Assembly: GCF_027595985.1 (NCBI RefSeq)
Contig: NC_073303.1
Location: 101,955,820 to 102,019,819, forward strand
DNA: 64,000 nucleotides
Direction of reading: 5' to 3'
Source of the DNA: Sorex araneus
Lineage: Eukaryota > Chordata > Mammalia > Eulipotyphla > Soricidae
Part shown: positions 45,435 to 56,643 of the stretch, one piece after another
Position numbering within the stretch: position 1 is the first letter of the stretch
Layout: each line of letters opens with the position of its first letter
Position numbers and translations under genes: made by a program
Notes under the pieces: generated by a model
Database searches by the model: none
Told to the model about the DNA's origin: nothing
The model's input: the letters and a program-made list of their open reading frames with translations, nothing else

Positions 45435-46209
45435 CATTGGATAATCACTTGTATCGCTTGTTATCCTGTTGTTTGTCAATTTGTTCGAGCGGGCTCCAGT
45501 AATGTTTTCACTCGTCCCTGTCGTGCATCAGTACAGCCCAGTGGCACCTGCTCACTCCAGGAACACAAAGTGCCTCAAACCTTTCATTCAGGGTTTTGAT
45601 GAAGAAGTCTGACCATCTCATAGGTGGGAAGCCACGAGGTCTTTTGATGTCCCATGGAATCCAGTCGGTAACAGCTCTAGTCCAGCGGTTGTCTCTAAAC
45701 TGCATTACGTGTCCAGCCCATCTGACTTTTGACACCTTGGCAAATGAGGAATTCAGACAGTCTCTCACCCTGTTTGTTCCATTCTAGGCCTGATGTGGAG
45801 TTCTTCGGGTGACATCCATGGGTCCTGATGTGGAGTTCTTCGGGTGACCTTCTAGGTTCCATCTTGGCATTAAAATCACCGACAATGACCTTGTAGAAGG
45901 TGTGGTCTTCTTTATAGAACTTCTCCAGCTCCATGTGGAACTTCTCAATTTCTTCTTCGTCGTAGTCAGATGTTGGTGCGTAGATGGCGAAGACAGAAAC
46001 TGCTAGCAATGAGCCATACCTATTGAAACATAAGCATCCGATTTGGGTTGTTAGGCATTTGAACAAATCAATGCTCATGGCCAAGTTCGTGTTGACAAGT
46101 ACACTGACATCACCGATGTCTCTACTGTCGCATGTTTGAGGAACAGTTCTTCTTCAGTGTCGAAAATGGCGTGATGTTGATGTTATTATTCATCACGTCA
46201 TTGGATAAT
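45435..46209 (-). mobile_element. RTE-type LINE, 5'-truncated and internally deleted
   Basis: Insert 45446-46198 with exact flanks cattggataat (45435-45445, 46199-46209). The reverse strand encodes part of an AP-endonuclease-like domain (I-Y-A-P-T-S-D-Y-D-E-E-E, V-G-D-F-N-A-K), then, directly after G-E-R-L-S-E-F, the extreme C-terminus (V-R-W-A-G-H-V-M-Q-F, W-T-R-A-V-T-D-W-I-P). The whole reverse transcriptase between them is missing. Past an in-frame TGA (45508-45510) the codons continue H-Y-W-S-P-L-E-Q-I-D (45475-45507), the same end as the type B SINE tail. A 23-base segment is duplicated in the endonuclease part. This copy cannot be active. Confidence 0.92.
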
Positions 46210-46267
46210 AACATCAGCAATAGCAACATACAATAGTAGTAGACAACACACGAAGAAATTGATTAAG

Positions 46268-46345
46268 TGGCAAAAGTTATTCAAAGTGCTTTATACTTAG
46301 TAATTCATTTAATTCTCATCAAACTTTTTGAGTAGGTGCTATGTA
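46268..46345 (+). mobile_element. MIR relic
   Basis: 'caaagtgctttatacttagt', 'aattcatttaattctcatca' and 'ttgagtaggtgctatgt' follow the MIR core. Confidence 0.6.
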
Positions 46346-46350
46346 CATCT

Positions 46351-46872
46351 CTACGTTTCAGTGAATGGAGCTGATTTTAAAATGAAAACAAAAACAAAAA
46401 CAAAATTGAAAAACATGGAGCTGGTTCTGCAGGCCTCAACCTCAGTGCAGATTGTGAAGGGAGGTGCAACTATTTGAGCCTCAATCCCTACCCCACTCTG
46501 CTTGGGGCTTTTTCTTTGTAGAGTTGTAGTTACACCCCCAAAATACCCCTGTATTAAGGCAGCAAAGCACTGTGTGTCCACAAATATTTCATTCCTTACA
46601 AAGATTATGACCAAGTCAGCAGAGGGCACCTTGATCTTCCTCTTGGGTACCAATCTAATAAACTTAGTTTTTCTACTTGCAAACTTCTCCAGATCTCCCT
46701 GTAGGGATCTTGCCAAGTCACAGTTACACAATTTCCCCCGACTCATTATAACATGTTGATCCCTAGGAAGGCGTAACCAAGGAAACCTGGAATTGTGCAT
46801 ACAGTCTTTGTGAAGACCAGCTACACTTAAGAGGATTATGTGTTCTTGGCTTACTCCATTCTTGTGATACAA
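46351..46872 (-). other. Unrecognised 173-codon open frame
   Basis: The longest open frame outside recognised repeats. Its middle (about residues 55-125) has a mixed, protein-like composition with a basic stretch (K-R-K-I-K-V) and hydrophobic segments. The C-terminal part runs through an AAAACAAAAAC-type tract, which is not protein-like. I recognise no family, and there is no visible promoter, polyadenylation context or splice evidence. It could be chance, a decayed retrocopy or part of an unknown repeat. Confidence 0.2.
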
Positions 46873-48629
46873 TACAAAGTGTCCCTTATATATTCTTTTC
46901 TTTCTCCCTATTATATATTTTCCTCTCCAAGTTTTTGTGACCTTTAAATCATTGCCCAGAATTTACTAACAACTCAGGCTATCTGTTATCTGAGCATGTA
47001 ATCTTCCCAAATTTCAAGGAAAAAGATGACCCTTTTGATCTAAGTCTTTCTTAGCCATTGAACACCTAGGTATTCCTGCAGACAAGAAATGGGGAAGTTG
47101 ATGCCTTAGAAAAAGTGAGACCAGCTATTTAGATTCCATATATCCCTACTTCCCACTGTATATGCTGAGAATTACTTTGGGGCATATAACTACAACTCCA
47201 ATCATAAAGAAGGACACTTCTGTAGAAATATATATTAATCACCTGGCATTTTCTTGATAATTAATGGTCTCTAAGTTCTTTGTTCTCTATCATGTCATCC
47301 TTTCCTTGAATATCTAAATGAGCCAATTTGTCTTTATTCTCTGTAACTATATAATATTCTCTCTATAAAGACATGCCCAACTCCCTCTCCAAAATTTCTG
47401 AAAATATTTTTTTAATTCTCTAAAGCATTTTTTAATAAGTCTGTTCTTGTCCTTAGTTTCAAAAAATGATAGTGATTACCACAGGGAACAAACACCCATC
47501 AAAGAGAATTTTTGATGCCACTCATCTTAAAATTATTGCCCTCTTCCTACAATGGGATATTTTCAGAATAGTTCTTGGGTCTCAGCTTAGATTATTTTCT
47601 GCAAGAATTATCTCCAATGTCTTCTTTTCCTCCCCTTCGGAGAAACTTCTAGTCTCCTGAGATATGGATTTCACGTCAGGATGAGACGAAACAACCCTCT
47701 GTTTTTCAGAGAATTTTATTTCCCTCTTGTTGCCATTTTCTCTCTTATCACAGCCAAAACTTTTCATACCCAGGAAAAGACACTTGAGTGGCTTCCTAAT
47801 ATAATGAGGTATTCATCATACACTTTGACACACTCACTTTTAGCAAGGTAGAAACTTGGGAAAACTTTAATTTTTCCATTTCCCTCTCTTAAGAGACAGT
47901 TTGTTATAACTTTCCCTTTTGAAAACAACATATCTCAGTAGGAGAGAGACTATGAAAGAGTTCATCTGTTTTTCAGGGCAAAATTTAGAGGCATGGTCTT
48001 TCAGCTTTTTCTTTCTTTCTGCTTTTACCAGTAAAGCTTTACCAGTAAAGCTCTTGACAGAAAATTGTGGCATGTCAGTAAATATTGCTTTCCATGTGCT
48101 TCTGATTTTCCCTACTGTCCTATAAACAGAGGGGAAGCAGAAAGGAACCAGGCAATCTTGGTGCTAGCAGTCTGTCCAGCCACGATGCTTACCCAGACTG
48201 AAGCTCCTCTAAAGATGGAGACCTATTGCCCTGCCAGCACACTTCAGGGGACACTTGGATGCATATTGCAACTATCCATGGTATCTGAAATTATGCTGAC
48301 ATGGACTGCAAAAATCTCTCCTAACACTAGAGTCAGCTTTTCTATGTAGCTGATGGCAGTCGGGTGTCAGGGGCTGGATTTATGCATCTTTCCAGCAACT
48401 CGGCCTTCAGAATCCCCAGTGCATCTTCACCAGTGTTTGAGACCATCTTTTTATGGAACTAGTCTGTGCTATCTATCATCATATTCTAGGCTCATTCAGC
48501 ACATTAGAAGGAGCCCAAGTGTGCAGGGTGCAGCCAAGGAACAGCAGGTTATTGGAAACCAACCTTATTTCACCGTAATATCAGTGTTCACAGAGAGTCA
48601 TATCTAGCTGGCTCTTCACTGTTGTAATT
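46873..48629. other. Non-repetitive sequence without recognised gene
   Basis: About 1.75 kb. A 14-base near-duplicate 'accagtaaagcttt/accagtaaagctct' lies at 48028-48055. No supported exon. Confidence 0.35.
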
Positions 48630-48634
48630 TTTGT

Positions 48635-48770
48635 TTTTTTAATTTTATTAAAGTTGTCCATAAATGTGGTTTACAGATGTCAAGTGGTCCAATAGGACTT
48701 TATTAAGAAGTGCCAAAGGTCCTCCACATTCCCCAAATTCACAGAAATAACTGCCTAATCATTTTTGCTA
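48635..48770 (-). mobile_element. Possible old L1 3' end
   Basis: 'tttaattttattaaagttgt' and 'ccataaatgtggtttacaga' loosely match the older L1 terminus at 24913. Weak. Confidence 0.35.
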
Positions 48771-48809
48771 CCCCTCACCATTTGTTTTTCAAAAAATATT
48801 TTCTTCTCA

Positions 48810-48962
48810 GGGCTGGAGCGATAGCACAGAGGGTAGGGCATTTGCCTTGCATGCAGCCAACCCAGGTTCGAATCCCAGCATCCCATATGGTGCCCTGAGC
48901 ACCGCCAGGAGTAATTCCTGAGTGCAGAACTAGTAGAAATTCTTGTGAATTGCCGGGTGTGA
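48810..48962 (+). mobile_element. Type A SINE lacking a poly-A tail
   Basis: Head intact (ggctggagcgatagcacaga, GGTTCGAATCC), body to 'gaattgccgggtgtgag', then no A-tail. The next SINE (type B) starts 34 bases on, in the same orientation. The missing tail suggests 3' truncation or deletion. Confidence 0.9.
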
Positions 48963-48986
48963 GAGCTTTTGGGATTTTTTAGTTTT

Positions 48987-49248
48987 ATTTTTATTTCAGG
49001 CTGGAGTGATAGCACAGCGGGTAGGGCGTTTGCCATGCATGCGGCTGACCCGGGTTCGATTTCTCCGTTCCCCTTGGAAAGTCTAGCAAGCTATCGAGGG
49101 TATCCTGCCCACATGGCAGAGCCTAGCAAGCTACCCATGACATATTCAATATGCCGAAAAACAGTAACAACAAGTCTCACAATGGAGACATTACTGGTGC
49201 CCACTTGAGCAAATGGGATGACAGTGCTACAGTGCTACATTTTTATTT
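48987..49248 (+). mobile_element. Type B SINE with 10-bp target-site duplication
   Basis: Element 48997-49238: head with intact boxes, body 'ccccttggaaagtctagcaa', RTE-type end 'gacattactggtgcccactt' and tail CAGTGCTACAGTGCTAC. The end lacks the 'cgatgaacaac' portion. Flanks atttttattt at 48987-48996 and 49239-49248 match. Confidence 0.93.
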
Positions 49249-49789
49249 ACTTAGTGTTCACTGAAAAATATAAGTATTTAGTCATTTTTCATACCCTTTC
49301 TCAAATGGTTACTATGGATGTTCAGTTTCCTCTTTTGCTGACTTCCTATAACTTATTAAAGTTAGAGTGAGAAAAATATCTAGTGTTTTCATCATTAAAA
49401 TAAGTTCATCTTATTTGGGGTAAACCATACAGCATAAATCTGGGCACAAGATCTTATTTGTGCTACAGTTGATCACCGCCATTCAGATGTTTCCTTGTCT
49501 GTTTATCTCATTCCGTCTTCCCATATCTCCACTTGCCCAATTATGCCCTGATCTTTGAGGAACTATCTCAAATTCTTGTCTTAAAGAAGTCTATTCAGAT
49601 CATCTGTTTTCTGAGGTGCAACCACCTTACATTTCTCTCCCTTGATCTTTTTTAGGAGGATGGAGGAGAAGGAAAAGTAAAAAATGTTCATAGATGATGT
49701 TGACTTGTTGAAAATACAAGAGCATGAGTATTTGCAGATATTTATTCAAATCATTGAGGGTTTATCGATGGTTTTGCAATAGACCAACG
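49249..49789. other. Non-repetitive sequence without recognised gene
   Basis: About 540 bases. Nothing supported. Confidence 0.35.
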
Positions 49790-50064
49790 ATCAATGTTCA
49801 CTGTATCACTGTCATCCTGTTACTCATCAATTTGCTTGAGCAGGCACCAGTAATGTCTCCACTGTGAGAATTGTTGTTACTGTGTTTGACATATCCAATA
49901 CCTATAAGCCATAGGTAGCTTGCCAGGCTTTGCCGTGCATGCAGGGTACTCTCAGTAGCTTGACCGGCTCTCCGAGAGGGATGGCGGAATCAAACTTGGG
50001 TCAGCCACATGCAAGGCAAACACCCTACCCACTGCGGTGTTGCTCCAACCCAATAATCAATGTT
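49790..50064 (-). mobile_element. Type B SINE with short target-site duplication
   Basis: Element about 49799-50055, reverse strand, full length from the tail (cactgtatcactgtcatcct) to the head (ctgcggtgttgctccaaccc). Flanks atcaatgtt at 49790-49798 and 50056-50064 match. Confidence 0.94.
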
Positions 50065-50639
50065 AGAATACACAAAATATTTTATAGGACACAATGATAT
50101 CTTATGATTAGGAGAAAATAACTAAGAAATGTAGCTTATTATGGCAGTTTCATCAACATGTTTATAGTAGTGTTAGTGTTTATGACTAATGTATGCTTTT
50201 ATATTACCTCACCACAACCCCCAAGACCCTTGATCAATGTTCCCATAACACTTCTAGTTTGACTCCATATCCCCCCCAACACACACCTATACATATGAAT
50301 GTCTTGATAAAACTAAGTGATACAAAAGCACTTTGATTCCTGATGCTTTATAGAGAAACTATTCTCTGCCTGCCTCGGGAAATTTAGTTATCTTTGGAAA
50401 TTTAGTCATCTTTAACTCCTTTTATTCCTCCTTGATTGGGGTAGTTTTAATCTTATACAAAAAATTCCTTTGTTTAGTTAATTAGGTGCCCTTTTTACTC
50501 TAGAAAAACTTGGCGTTTCATTGTGGAAATGTCTTGAATGATTTATTTGGAATTCTTCTTTTTCATATCCTTTATTCTGCCTGTTAGTGTTGGTTCACAA
50601 TCCTGGGAGTTCTCCTGGGTGAAATATGAAATTCTCCCG
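50065..50639. other. Non-repetitive sequence without recognised gene
   Basis: About 570 bases. Nothing supported. Confidence 0.35.
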
Positions 50640-52080
50640 ACCCCAACATAGTGGGCTGGGAGAAACCAAAGAGGGAAAGGACCTTCCAAATCAGGAAGTG
50701 GAGGTCTTAATTAACAAGAGAACTTTTATAAGAGGCATTACCACTGGGGGAATTTACCACAGGCCTCCAGATTCTTGCACTTGTAAAGAGGCTCAGTAAG
50801 CATCACTCTCCTTGGCTGTAAACTTAGGGACTCTGTGCAGGAGTAGCATGCAGACCACACATTTTGAGGACAGGGCTAGTATACATGGGGTGGGGAGGGT
50901 ATACAGAGCTTTCCTCTGTCCCATTCCTCTTATGACAAGAGTCACGCCTACTGGGTGATCTCCTCCAACCTTGAGCCCAGTACTAGTTCTTCGTCACTCA
51001 GGGTTTTGGCTCCATCCTCTGGGCCCATCCTCACCCATAGATGCCACCTATTACAAATCTAGTCTTTGGGTGGACTCTCTAAGCAGGCCCTCAAGGGACC
51101 TGCCAGAGCAGGGTAAAAGTCCTAGACCTCGGCAGGAGATCCTTCTCTCCGAGAGAAACTTCAGAACTTCTTGAAACAGCCCCCTCAGAAGGCACCTCCT
51201 TTGGTGATCAGCACGACAGCAAGGCCTTCCTTGTACTTCACACATGGCTGCTCATTGCCAGGCTCCAGGGCTGACCACTGGGGTGTCAGATCCTTGTAGT
51301 TCTTGCCCATTTGGCACATATCTGTGGTACAGAGAGTTCATATCTTCTTTCCCAGGCTCCCCTTTGATGTAGGCAGGCAGGTAGATTGGAAAGGCCTCCT
51401 TCCTCAAGCAATGAATTTCCTAGGAAATAATGACATCAGTAGCTCTGAAGTTGCAAAAGGCCAAGCTTGCAGAAAACAGGAACTAAGGCCGGATAAGACT
51501 TTCACTTGGCCAGCAAGAGATCCAGAGAAAGCTGGACCCCTCTGGAGACGAGCTCCAGCAGAAAGGAAAGGCCAGAAAAGGAATTTCAAAGAAGACCATC
51601 ACCACTCCCAACCTTACTCCCCTTGGCAATCCCCTAGACAAAGAACTTTTACCTAAGTAGATGCTCCTGAGCTCGTGTGCTGCTTCTGCCCACATAGCCA
51701 AGCACATGTGGTGCCTAGGAACATCTGCCGCCCACATCTCCCCGCTTGAGATATGTACTGTCATGATTTCATACCTAATGCTGGGATGTGTGTAGGGGTT
51801 CTCTCTGCCCTTGGAAAAGCCTGAGCTCTCTCTTGAGCGTGTTACTCTCCACTCTCCCACTTTTCTCTCCCTCTTCCCTTTCAAAAACCTCCAAATAAAA
51901 TTTGTTTTACTTCACTGCTTGCATACTCCTAAAATTCTTTTCTGTGAGGAGAAACAAGAACTCAGTAATCCTAGGGTCCCAGGTGGCGAAGGTGGATTGG
52001 AGAAAGTGACCGTCTTTCTCCTCCCCCCTTCACATAAGCCACCAGTTTTTGGTGCTCAGTTACAACAGTGCAAATAGACT
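50640..52080. other. GC-richer block, possible old LTR element
   Basis: Clearly different in composition from its neighbours. 51640-51990 reads like the 3' half of an LTR on the forward strand: CT-rich run-up, AAATAAA at 51893-51899, then 'cactgcttgcatactcctaa' and a possible LTR/primer-site border near 'gggtcccaggtggcgaagg'. No viral coding domain is recognisable, and I found no matching second LTR. A decayed retrocopy of a host gene is an alternative for 51180-51420, where the reverse strand has a short codon-like stretch. Confidence 0.3.
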
Positions 52081-52851
52081 AGGGAGGATTGAGTGGGGCC
52101 CTAGGAAAGACTGTTTGCATATCGGCCCTTCTGGAGTCACCTTCAGGCATTTTGCTTTCTTTGCTGTATCTCTTTTATTTTCATCATTCCTCCTTGTTTT
52201 TTTCTAGTTGCTGCAAAATTGCTTCAATTTTACCTTTGAATGCTTTGGTTGAAGTTCTTGATAAATAACTATTACCAATATGATATCATCATTTCCATTT
52301 CCAAGAGCCTTTTCTGTTGCTCTGGTTTTATATTCCTCCTGATTCATGAGTACAATATCTTAACTTGATAAGAATAATGCCTTATGTAGCCTCTTTGTTT
52401 TGGACCCTACTGTTTTATGCTAACAGCTTTGTAAAAGGTGGAGCAAGACAGGGAGTCTTGTATCTAAGTGTGTGGCTTTCAAAAGCTGATTGGAAGCTGA
52501 AGGGAGCACTCCAGGCACCTCTAGGTGAACTTTCCCAGAGAAAGGTCTGCTTTGCTTCATTGGAAAGCTCTTGTACTTGGACCTTTATTTCTCAGTTCCT
52601 GTGGCAGATTGATTTCTTTGAAAGTAGACAAATTGGGGGTATGCATTTATATTGAAAATCAACCCTGTAAAGATGCAGGGGAATGGAGCAAAAGGAGTTG
52701 TGGGCTTCAAATGCAGGTCACCGGGCTAGGGCTCTGGAGGCAGTGCCACCTAGCCAGTGTCCTATGTTGGCCACTTCTGTGCTGTTCTGAAAGAGATGCT
52801 GGAAAAAACTTTGATGGTCCCCAAAGAACACTCAGCAGTTCCTTGAAAGGA
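52081..52851. other. Non-repetitive sequence without recognised gene
   Basis: About 770 bases. Open frames at 52365-52860 have no recognisable domain. Confidence 0.35.
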
Positions 52852-52873
52852 ATATGGTGATATATCACCATAT
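52852..52873. repeat. Perfect 22-bp palindrome
   Basis: The 11-base half site atatggtgata is followed without spacer by its reverse complement. A partial third unit (tatatatcac) follows. Confidence 0.9.
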
Positions 52874-52960
52874 ATATCACTAGACCAAGCAGATTCTCCA
52901 AGACGTCACCCTACTGGCCCACCCTTCTGATGGATGAAAACTCTTCTGATCCAATAGGGA

Positions 52961-52963
<3 letters not shown>

Positions 52964-52999
<36 letters not shown>

Positions 53000-53002
53000 T
53001 GT
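52964..53002. repeat. (GT)n microsatellite
   Basis: TG/GT run interrupted once by TTTGT at its right end. Confidence 0.97.
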
Positions 53003-53239
53003 TGTGTCTCAAATCGATCTGCAACTTTCTCACATCATTATTATTATACAGTATGGACATCCCAATTAGGCATTTAGTATCTGACATCTCATACTCCAGA
53101 TTCTTGTTTCACCTCTTTCCAAAAATGAATCTCCTGGCTTTTAGCTGCAGTGAAGAATTGATTCTTGGCTATGATCATAGAGAAAGACATATGGGGTTTA
53201 ACTTAAAACAAACAAATGAAAAACCAACCTGCTAGTCAG

Positions 53240-53392
53240 GTTGGAGAGATAGTATAGTGGTTAAGGCACTTGTCTTGCACTCAGCTGACCCCAATTTGAT
53301 CCCCAACACCACTAGTAGTGATCCCTAGGCACAGAATCAGAATTAAGCCCTGAGCACCACTGGATGTGGCCCCAAACACAGAACAAAACTAA
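53240..53392 (+). mobile_element. Older type A SINE
   Basis: 'ggttggagagatagtatagt' head, 'ccccaatttgatccccaaca' B box, body 'aattaagccctgagcaccac' and end 'tggatgtggccccaaacaca'. The 'gagagatagta ... taaggcacttg' variant defines an older subfamily shared with 17793. Confidence 0.8.
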
Positions 53393-54085
53393 AAATAGAC
53401 AAATCAAAGACAACCCCTAAACCTAAAATACTCTTAGCTCTAGGGAAAATAATTAAATAAATGGTGTGTGGTAGGATGCCTGACTCTAAGGGTTACCTTT
53501 ACTGGTTTAAATGTAGATATTTTTAATTTTGGAAGAAATTTCTATTACATATGCAACAAATATGGTAATCAGGTAATATGATACTTATGATATATGATAC
53601 CTAGGTCACTGAGATGGAGATGCATAGACATGCTTAACTGAAGTAGCATTGCTTTGTCACATGACATCAGTTTTTTAGGCATAAAGCTTTATATGTCAAT
53701 ATCAGTATTTCATTATGTTCAAAAGTTGAGTTTCTATCCTCCACCACACCTAATCACCAAATTTACCTGGTTTAGTCACACCTTTCTAGTTTACCCTTTG
53801 GCAGACACCTAGCTACTTCCTAAACCCATTTTAAAAGTTGCCTTGTTGTTGTCCCTCACCTTTGCATTTCCAGAGGCTCACCGTATCTCTCATACCAGTT
53901 TTGATGTTTCAGTGACATGCATAGCATGAACCAGCATGCACAGCTGCCTTTCCCAGACCGGCTTTCATCAGTGTGTTGCAGTTACTCTGCAATATCAGTC
54001 ACCCTCATGTTGTGCAGCTTCTAGGATTTTGTTTCTGTTAGATTTTTTTTTTGTTTGCTTTGTCCTTGAGGGTACGATTTTCTTT
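53393..54085. other. Non-repetitive sequence without recognised gene
   Basis: About 690 bases. Nothing supported. Confidence 0.35.
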
Positions 54086-54275
54086 ATTTTTTATTATTTT
54101 ATTTCAGTTTGCTTTTTGGCTCACACCCAACAATGCTCATGGGTTACTCCTGGCTCTGCACTAAGGAGTTACCCCTGGAGGTGCTTGGGGGACCATATGG
54201 GATTCTGGGGATTGAACTCGGGTGAGCTGCATGCAAGGCAAATGTCCCACCTGCTGTACTATTGCTCTGGCTCAA
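54086..54275 (-). mobile_element. Type A SINE
   Basis: Reverse strand: T-rich tail, 'tggctcacacccaacaatgc', 'gggaccatatgggattctgg', 'gattgaactcgggtgagctg', head 'ctgtactattgctctggctc'. Confidence 0.88.
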
Positions 54276-54586
54276 GGATTTGCTTTTAAAATTGCCATTG
54301 AATCCCCCTTTTGAATAAGTTGGCTAGTTGAATAGAGAAATGATTGTACACTGGCTCTTGATCTTATTTTTAATTATTTAGAACCACTTATATTTTATTC
54401 CTACATACTATGTAATTCTTCTCCTAACTAATTTTAAGTATTCCTTAGAACCTATGGGAAAAAAAGAGCAAGGAATTGAAAAATTTATAAGTAACTGAGT
54501 ACATAGTAATAGTTCTACTTGCTAAACCAGATCTTTGGTTATCTGTCTCATTTAGCTGTTAAGTGGGGATCAGAATAGCTCCTTAA

Positions 54587-54775
54587 AAGTTATATGAGGT
54601 CTGGGGACTGGAACGATAGCACAGTGGGTAGGGCATTTGCCTTGCATGCGGGCCGACCCGGGTTTGATTCCCAGCATCCCATAAGTTCCTCCAAGCACCG
54701 CCAGGAGTAATCCTTGTGCATGGCCAGTGTGACCCAAAAAGCAAAACCAAAACAAAACAGAAGTTATATGAGGTC
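54587..54775 (+). mobile_element. Type A SINE with 34-bp internal deletion and 15-bp duplication
   Basis: Element 54602-54760. The body jumps from 'accgccaggagtaatcc' to 'ttgtgcatggccagtgtgac', so one of the two AGGAGTAA-containing blocks is missing. Flanks aagttatatgaggtc at 54587-54601 and 54761-54775 are identical, so the element itself is recent and was probably inserted already short. Confidence 0.96.
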
Positions 54776-56195
54776 AAGTTTATAAATTACATGGTTTGTA
54801 GTAAATATATACAAAACTTAGTTTTTACCTCTCTTTGATGTAAAATATGAATGTGATTTGTAACTGCAACTTGCAAAGGTCAAATGAAACACTTGGTATT
54901 TAATGAGAGGAATTTGCTTCTCATCTTTGTGATAAAAATCTCTTCCTTCTGAGGCTGTACCAAAGGGGAGGTCAGTCTGCAGGCATAATTCTGAAGCAAA
55001 ACCAGTGGGAGCTCTAGGCCCCCTCATCTTTGATTCACCTAGAGTCCTGCTGTTCCGTTGTTTAGTAACCCTTGTTTCCTTTTGTCTTAGAGTTATTTTT
55101 TTCCCCATTCTCGGTCTAGGCTTCAGGCAATTACCATAGCAGCAGAGCATCCACATAAATTCACTATTGTCATAAAGCAATGACTATAAGAAATACAAAA
55201 AAAAATATTGTCATCAGATAGCTAAGTGTAATGTCTAGCTTGTTAATAACTTGATGGCTTAGTCTGAGCATGTTACTTTCTTTGCCCTATGCCTTATAAG
55301 CTTTGTTAGACTTTCTTATCTGATATTCCACACTCATTTTCAATCATAGTTGATCTGTTAGCCACTCAATTTCACCTCAATTTCTCTGCATAGGAACATG
55401 TATTTGCTCACACGCATTTATAGACACACACATATGACAATACACATACACTCATACTAACATATGCCTACTCTCTCTCTCTGTCTCCTCACACACACAC
55501 AAACTATATACTCACTTCAATCACATTGTCTAGATTAAGATCTCTCAGAGTCTCTCAAATTTTAGAGACTAGTCATCAGAAATGCTAGTTGTGCATAATA
55601 AACAGAGGTTTTTGAAACATACTCTGTCAGAAATAGTTCAATTTCCTGTGTCACAGACCTCTTTGGCCTTTGTACTTCTTTCTCACAACAGTGATTTTAA
55701 ATGCATGCATTTAAAGACATAAGATCACAAAGGAACTAATTACATAGTCTTCTGTTTATAATTATAAAATAGTTCTCTGATGGAGTAATACATATGCTTA
55801 CTTATTAACAAATGAAAGGATTTAGCACCTGTTATTTCAACATGAGTGCTATTTTCGAGGGTTTACAATGGTAATGTGACATCAAAATAATTGAGGTTTT
55901 TGCTGATGACATCACACATAATACTGGTATCAGCCTTCTTTGCTGTCTATTTCAAAATACTAAATTTCAGTGAGATGTTTATGAAATAAGGATGTAAAAA
56001 TAAGGATGTGAAACACAAGCTCAGGACTTTCCTGAATTATAATTATGCACATCAATTTATAAATAAAACAATAAGAATAAAAACACTTCTCTAAACCTAG
56101 AAAGTAGTCTCGGGAAAGAAAACAAATAAACCCAAGTTTCCAGAATAAAGAACAACTCCCTAAAGAGCATGTTTTAAACAGATCACACTGCATTT
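54776..56195. other. Non-repetitive AT-rich sequence
   Basis: About 1.4 kb. A CA/CT low-complexity stretch lies at 55420-55505. No exon recognised. Confidence 0.4.
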
Positions 56196-56380
56196 CTTTT
56201 TTTATAATTTCATCTTTTTTCTAAAATTTATTTTTATTAAGACAGCATGATTTACAAAGTTGTTGATAATAGAGTTTTAGTCATATATAATTTCAGCACC
56301 GTTCCACCACCAATGTGACCTTACCTTCACCTATGTCTCCAGATACCGCCAACTCCCAACTGCTATCTTGGAAGGCACAT
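56196..56380 (-). mobile_element. L1 3' UTR fragment, older subfamily
   Basis: 'atttatttttattaagacag', 'tttacaaagttgttgataat' and 'agcaccgttccaccaccaat' resemble the 24913-25082 fragment. Confidence 0.55.
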
Positions 56381-56643
56381 AACAAATTTATATTCATATT
56401 GGTTGTTCCAATATAAGTAAGACAATTAGAATTATCAGAAAGTAAATAAAAGTTCATTGTGATGATTGATTGCTCTATGACTTTAACCTATGTAATAAAA
56501 GAAATTCCAATCACTTAACGGAATGTAAGTTTTCAACTCTCTGATATCTACATTTTATTTTTGTACCTGAGTCTCATCGTGGCAATTTTATCACATTGCC
56601 CTTGTCATTAGCAAAACTTTAAAAAAGGTATTTGTTAAAATAT

